Source: Serratia sp. UGAL515B_01 (GTDB lineage Bacteria; Pseudomonadota; Gammaproteobacteria; Enterobacterales; Enterobacteriaceae). From it: a stretch of 64,000 nucleotides of DNA. The notes beneath the pieces were generated by a model, which had not been told where the DNA came from, ran no database searches, and saw only the letters and a list, made by a program, of their open reading frames with translations. Location: assembly GCF_033095805.1 (NCBI RefSeq), contig NZ_CP109901.1, forward strand, positions 4,089,766 to 4,153,765. Direction: 5' to 3'. Position numbers and translations under genes: made by a program. Shown one piece after another: positions 59,907 to 64,000 of this stretch. Position 1 is the first letter of the stretch, and each line of letters starts with the position of its first letter.

Positions 59907-61259
59907 TTAGCGCATAGTAACAAATTCTTCCGCTGCGGTTGGATGGATCGCAACGGTATTGTCGAAGTCTTTCTTGGTCGCCCCCATCTTCACGGCGACG
60001 GCGAAGCCTTGTAGGATCTCGTCCATACCAAAGCCAATACCGTGCAAGCCGACGATCTTTTCCTCATCACCCACGCAAACCAGTTTCATGCGGCACGGCT
60101 GACGATGCTGAGTAACGGCGCTATACATGGCAGTGAATGAAGAGTTGTAAATTTTCACCTTGTCTTCACCGAATTTCTCTTTCGCTTCAGGTTCGGTCAG
60201 GCCAATAGTCCCAATCGGTGGGTGGCTGAATACCACTGTGGCGATGTTGCTGTAATCCAGATGCTCATTCGGTTTGTTATTGAACAGGCGCTCAGATAGG
60301 CGACGACCAGCGGCAACGGCGACCGGGGTCAGTTCAACAGCACCGGTATTGTCGCCCACTGCGTAGATACCTTTAACGTTGGTATTCTGGAATTTATCGA
60401 CTTCAATGTAGCCTTTAGCGTTGGTTTTAACACCGGTAACGGCCAGGTTGAGGTTGTCAGTTGCAGGCTCGCGGCCAATCGCCCAGATTAGGCTATCGAC
60501 GGTGAACGCCTTACCATTTTCCAAGTGTAATGTCAGACTGCCGTCCGTATTTTTGATGATGGCTTTAGGAATGGATTCTGTGTGCAGGCTTGGCCCCTCA
60601 GTGTTCATCACTTCAACCAAGGTTTCTACAATCATTGGGTCAAAGCTGCGTAACGGGGTGTGTTTACGCACGAACAAATGCGTCTCAGCCCCTAATGCAT
60701 TCAGTACACCTGCAATTTCAACCGCAATATAACCAGCACCAACCACTGCTACCCGTTTTGGCAGCGTGTCCCATTCGAAGAAGCCATCGGAGTCGATACC
60801 GTATTCTGCGCCAGGGATGGATGGATGACTAGGACGACCGCCGGTGGCTATCAGAATGTGGTCGGCGGTAATCAGCTCACCGTTAACTTCCACGGTATGC
60901 GCGTCAATAAAGCGTGCAAACCCCTTGATTACGTCGACTTTATTTTTAGCTAATACGTTATCGTAAGATTTATGTATACGATCAATATAGGCGGTACGGT
61001 TGGCGATCAATCGCTTCCATTCAAATGCATTAATCGTGGTATCGAAGCCGTAATCTGGTCCATACTGGCGAATGGCATCAGCGATCTGAGCGGCGTGCCA
61101 CATAACTTTTTTCGGTACACAACCCACATTGACGCAGGTACCACCCAGTTCTTTTGCTTCAATTAAAGCGCATTTCTGACCGTACATGGCAGCCCGGTTG
61201 ATTGATGCGATACCGCCGCTGCCGCCACCAATTGCTAGATAATCGTAGTGTTTCGTCAT
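59907..61259 (-). CDS. gor: Glutathione reductase
   Basis: 450-residue FAD/NADPH enzyme, the same length as E. coli Gor, from the ATG at 61259 (MTKHYDYLAIGGGSGGIASI). The redox-active disulfide is GGTCVNVGCVPKKVMWHAAQ. The NADPH-binding motif is VVGAGYIAVEIAGVLNALGA with the Arg-containing pocket LFVRKHTPLRSF. The interface catalytic His-Glu is AIHPTAAEEFVTMR. The open frame runs 63 codons upstream without a plausible start. It keeps reduced glutathione for oxidative stress defence. Confidence 0.97.
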   Translation of the reverse strand: MTKHYDYLAIGGGSGGIASINRAAMYGQKCALIEAKELGGTCVNVGCVPKKVMWHAAQIADAIRQYGPDYGFDTTINAFEWKRLIANRTAYIDRIHKSYDNVLAKNKVDVIKGFARFIDAHTVEVNGELITADHILIATGGRPSHPSIPGAEYGIDSDGFFEWDTLPKRVAVVGAGYIAVEIAGVLNALGAETHLFVRKHTPLRSFDPMIVETLVEVMNTEGPSLHTESIPKAIIKNTDGSLTLHLENGKAFTVDSLIWAIGREPATDNLNLAVTGVKTNAKGYIEVDKFQNTNVKGIYAVGDNTGAVELTPVAVAAGRRLSERLFNNKPNEHLDYSNIATVVFSHPPIGTIGLTEPEAKEKFGEDKVKIYNSSFTAMYSAVTQHRQPCRMKLVCVGDEEKIVGLHGIGFGMDEILQGFAVAVKMGATKKDFDNTVAIHPTAAEEFVTMR

Positions 61260-61490
61260 CTGGGTTTTCCATGAGTTGTGTGATTCGAGAAAGTAAGAGT
61301 TTAACGCCTGATAGGGGGTTGTCGCAAAGATTGCGTCTATGGTTGTAATAGGTAGAGGCTTGTGACTATTTTTGTATGTGCTATTAGCATGAGCAGCACA
61401 CCGAAACCCAAGCGTATACAAGGAGTGAACGTCAGGTTTGCCACTCAAACACTATAACAACCCGCTCCAAATAGCCTTATTCCCGCTGGT

Positions 61491-61543
61491 TGTGCCCAAA
61501 AACCCGCCATTCATACTGTCGAGTTTTTGGGGCCACGGGCACA
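61491..61543 (-). terminator. Stem-loop behind rlmJ
   Basis: TGTGCCCAAAAAC and GTTTTTGGGGCCACGGGCAC form an imperfect long stem, in the 350-bp gap between gor and rlmJ. No gene is seen in that gap. Confidence 0.45.
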
Positions 61544-61609
61544 GCCTAGTATTGTGAGGGTTTCGAACAATACCCAAGGGCCTGTGGAATATCCCTAATG
61601 GGATAGGCG

Positions 61610-62451
61610 TTATTCCGGCACAACCCAATTTACCAGATAGTGACCGATACCGGAAGGCACCAGTACTTTGTGTAACCATGGCAGCACGTTGTTCATCTGC
61701 TGCTCCAGTTTCCAAGGGGATTAATCACAATCATGCCTGAAGCGGTCATTCCCCGCTGGTCACTATCGGGTTTCACCGCCAGCTCGATCTGTAGGATCCT
61801 GCGGATACCGGTAGCTTCCAGTTCTTTGAGCATACGCTTGATCTGCTGACGAAGTACGACTGGATACCATAGCGCATAGGTTCCTGTGGCAAAACGTTTA
61901 TAACCTTCCTGAATACCTTTTACGACTTCCTGATAGTCGGTTTTCATCTCATAAGGTGGATCCATCAGGATTATGCCACGACGTGAAGGCGGTGGTAGTT
62001 GGGATTTCAGCTGCTGGTAACCGTCTGCGCGTTGCACTTTGGCGCGTTCATCTTTCTGGAATTCACTGCGTAGCAAAGGATAATCGCTTGAATGTAGTTC
62101 AGTCAGATGGATCCTATCCTGTGGGCGCAGCAGTTGGCGGGCAATCAGCGGTGAACCTGGATAGTATCGTAAGGTGCCCGAACGGTTGAAGTTATGCACC
62201 ACGCTCATATAAGCCGCCATTTCTTCGGGCAGATCGTCACGTTGCCACAGCCGGCCGATGCCATCCAGATATTCTCCTGTACGCTCGGCGTGCTCGCCAC
62301 TGAGTTGATAACGCCCTGCACCAGAGTGAGTATCCAGATACAGTAGCGGCTTCTCCTTTTCTTTCAGCGACTCTATGATCAGACTTTGAACGGTGTGCTT
62401 GAGCACGTCGGCGTGGTTGCCAGCGTGAAAACTGTGGCGGTAACTGAGCAT
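61610..62451 (-). CDS. rlmJ: 23S rRNA (adenine(2030)-N6)-methyltransferase RlmJ, with one frame break
   Basis: It begins MLSYRHSFHAGNHADVLKHT and carries the N6-adenine methyltransferase motifs DTHSGAGRYQL and IILMDPPYEMKTDY (DPPY). It modifies 23S rRNA A2030. The frame is lost near 61716-61719: a run of four G on the plus strand (four C in the coding strand) replaces the five needed for VINPPWKLEQQMNNVLPWLH. The shifted frame stops at 61693 after GNWSSR. Continuing in the correct frame to the TAA at 61610 gives exactly 280 residues, the E. coli length, ending YLVNWVVPE. Probably intact in the organism. Confidence 0.92.
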
Positions 62452-63260
62452 AGTGTTTTTATGCTTCCTTATATTTCATATATATCAATTAAAATCAGTA
62501 TATTATAGGTTTTTATACTGTGTTTTTTACCAGTTTTTTGCTGTTTTACTTACCGTTGCGATGAACTGTGGTTCACGTGAAAACAGGAAAACTCTCTGAT
62601 GGCGCACAGTATAAACCGTCTTACAGATAAAAAGTTAAAAGCGTTTTTTAGCGCTGCCCACCAAACAGAGTAGACACTGCCTGATAGTCGTTCCTCATTG
62701 CAATTGGGTAGTGAGGTGAAAAATGGAAAAACAGAGTGATCTGCGCCTCCAGGTTCTTCCTGCAACAGTGTTTGCTTGCAATAAAGGATTTACATTTGAC
62801 TATTTCACCGTTCTTGTTTGGTCAATATTTCCCATAATGTACGGTTATACCTAATCCATTAGTCGTGTTATTTTCCTGATTATGCGTTGGCAGTAATTCT
62901 CCACGGTTACCCTCAGTTCGAAACGCGCTAAAAAGCGACTGTTCTTATTCGGAGCGTGGTATATCGAGGATACTATCATGTTCGATGCGTAGGATAGGAA
63001 AAGAGATAATGGTCAGTACAGCAAGGCACCACCAATCGTAGGAGTACTAGGCTGAGTCCCTTAACTATACGCGAGCGCTAATGGCGTCAGCCCGTAAGGT
63101 CTGCGACGGCAGAAATCTGGTAGGACCGATGCTTTTAAAAGGGCGAAATTGGAGATAAATATAGAGAGTGGCTAAGAGTAGGTTCCGATCAGCAGTGACT
63201 TTTGTATCCTCTGTCTGACCGGAACATTTTTTCCCTGGTGTTGTGTTCGGCGAGTGAGTT
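62452..63260. other. rlmJ upstream region; no gene seen
   Basis: About 800 bp without supported coding sequence. The GAGTCCCTTAACT motif lies at 63054. I searched for a luxI remnant (autoinducer synthase) next to the luxR remnant and did not find one. Confidence 0.5.
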
Positions 63261-63280
63261 ACCTGTCTGAGAAGTCAGGT
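63261..63280. promoter_or_regulatory. lux-box-like palindrome
   Basis: ACCTGTCTGAGAAGTCAGGT is a 20-bp inverted repeat matching the CTG-N10-CAG pattern and the length of LuxR-type operators (ACCTGT...ACAGGT). It lies 135 bp before the luxR remnant. Confidence 0.65.
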
Positions 63281-63414
63281 TGTTAGATTCGCCTAACGCA
63301 GATCATTATATATGGCGTTTCGTAATTCGTAATTCGTACATAAGTCTCATATACACCTAAACTTAAGTATAGTTTATCTTTTTAAAAGGAAAATTAGACC
63401 GTAACGGAGCCTGC

Positions 63415-63612
63415 ATGATTTCTGTCTTCAACGAAAATAAGACCATAACGAAAACGCTCCGGAACCACATCGACAGGAAACTTTCCTTACTGGGAAGCCC
63501 AGAATACGCTTACACTGTCGTCAGCAAAAAAAGCCGGCAGAAGTGTTTATTATTTCAAATTATCCCGATGAATGGGTAAAACTTTACCGTGCTAACAACT
63601 TTCAATTGATAT
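63415..63612 (+). pseudogene. LuxR-type quorum-sensing regulator, 5' remnant
   Basis: ATG at 63415 with GGAG 6 nt upstream encodes MISVFNENKTITKTLRNHID, then LGSPEYAYTVVSKK. After a run of seven A (63527-63533) the frame shifts: PAEVFIISNYPDEWVKLYRA and NNFQLIY follow one base over. This is the N-terminus of the autoinducer-binding domain of YenR/SmaR/SpnR-type regulators (about 65 of 245 residues). The gene breaks off at a dispersed repeat at about 63611. The HTH domain is absent. Confidence 0.8.
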
Positions 63613-63720
63613 ACTCGTCATACTTCAAGTTGCATGTGCGTTGACTTTCCTCACTCACCCCAGTCACTTACTTGAGTAAGCTCCTGGGGATTCGTTGTAC
63701 ACCGGCAGCACCTTCTATCA
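63611..63720. repeat. Dispersed palindromic repeat, copy 8
   Basis: Begins TATACTCGTCATACTTCAAG, then TTGCATGTGCG, then CACCCCAGTCACTTACTTGA and AGTAAGCTCCTGGGGATTCG. It directly replaces the downstream part of the luxR remnant, so it marks the breakpoint. Confidence 0.65.
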
Positions 63721-63827
63721 ATTTTTACCATTGATTTTCCTGGCGCTTGGCTCCATGTTAGTTAATGCGCTATTTTCTCTGGCCTGATGCCTGCATCGGG
63801 TCCATAACCCCAATCAGGACTGCCCTT

Positions 63828-64000
63828 ATGACAAATCCTTTACTGACAACGTTTTCCCTGCCGCCGTTTTCGGCTATTCACCCTGAAGATATTGTGCCTG
63901 CAGTGCAGTCTGCTTTGGCTGATTGCCGTGCTGCGGTGGAACGTGTGGTTGCTCAGTCGGGGCCGTTTACCTGGGAGACTCTTTGCCAGCCATTGGCCGA
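63828..64000 (+). CDS. prlC: Oligopeptidase A PrlC (3' end outside window)
   Basis: The window ends 57 codons into the gene. It reads MTNPLLTTFSLPPFSAIHPE, then VVAQSGPFTWETLCQPLA, closely matching the start of E. coli oligopeptidase A (M3 zinc metallopeptidase degrading signal peptides and other short peptides). The HEXXH zinc site lies beyond the window. Position downstream of rlmJ (divergent) matches E. coli. Confidence 0.95.
   Translation, partial: MTNPLLTTFSLPPFSAIHPEDIVPAVQSALADCRAAVERVVAQSGPFTWETLCQPLA

Noticed and set aside
62550..62765. 71-codon minus-strand frame upstream of rlmJ
   Set aside because: No start signal or similarity; residue composition looks random.
1..64000. tRNA, rRNA, CRISPR arrays or prophage genes
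   Set aside because: No cloverleaf, rRNA signature, spaced direct repeats or phage structural genes were recognised on either strand.

Overview
The window is chromosomal DNA from an enterobacterium. Gene content, gene order and protein sequence (uvrD-corA-rarD-yigI-pldA-recQ-rhtC-rhtB-pldB-yigL; glpTQ/glpABC; yhhQ-tusA-zntA-yhhN-yhhL-rsmD-ftsYEX-rpoH; gor-rlmJ-prlC) point to Yersiniaceae, most likely a Serratia-like species. Supporting this are dispersed palindromic intergenic repeats of the Yersinia/Serratia kind and the remnant of a LuxR-type quorum-sensing regulator. No tRNA, rRNA or CRISPR array was seen.

Layout. 1-4964: housekeeping genes (3' part of uvrD, a WbuC-type cupin, corA with a candidate leader peptide, rarD). 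5151-20105: an accessory island. It starts with an IS110-type fragment and a large GC-rich cdiA-type gene without an adjacent cdiB. Then come the CdiA C-terminal toxin with an Imm42-like immunity gene, a symE-like gene split by a complete IS3-family element, two orphan toxin/immunity modules that each begin at a VENN or AENN junction, and IS4 and IS66 remnants. 20106-26880: yigI, pldA, recQ, rhtC, rhtB, pldB, yigL. 27155-35867: a ureide/carbamoyl catabolism operon (isochorismatase-like amidohydrolase, AllH/FdrA/AllG-type carbamoyltransferase subunits, carbamate kinase, a stand-alone allophanate-hydrolase C-terminal-like protein, an NCS1 permease) followed by its probable LysR regulator. 35873-36583: an unrecognised two-TM protein with a CARF-like soluble part. 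36741-43789: glycerol-3-phosphate uptake and anaerobic oxidation (glpQ, glpT divergent from glpABC) with visible CRP and GlpR sites. 43815-55374: dcrB, yhhQ, tusA, zntA (with a ZntR-type promoter), yhhN, yhhL, rsmD, ftsYEX, rpoH, spy-like. 56460-59576: a sensory module (HTH-receiver protein, hybrid histidine kinase, cysteine-less molybdopterin-oxidoreductase-like periplasmic protein). 59907-64000: gor, rlmJ, a luxR remnant with an upstream lux-box-like palindrome, and the start of prlC.

How the parts work together. The cdi island is built like a toxin-switching locus: one displayed toxin plus silent spare toxins whose immunity genes keep their own start codons. The ureide operon can be read as import, amide hydrolysis, carbamoyl transfer to phosphate, and ATP formation by carbamate kinase. 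Three genes or gene segments (cdiA twice, rlmJ once) are interrupted at runs of exactly four G on the plus strand where five would restore the frame. For rlmJ the restored length equals that of the E. coli protein, so a homopolymer undercall in the assembly is a serious alternative to real gene decay.
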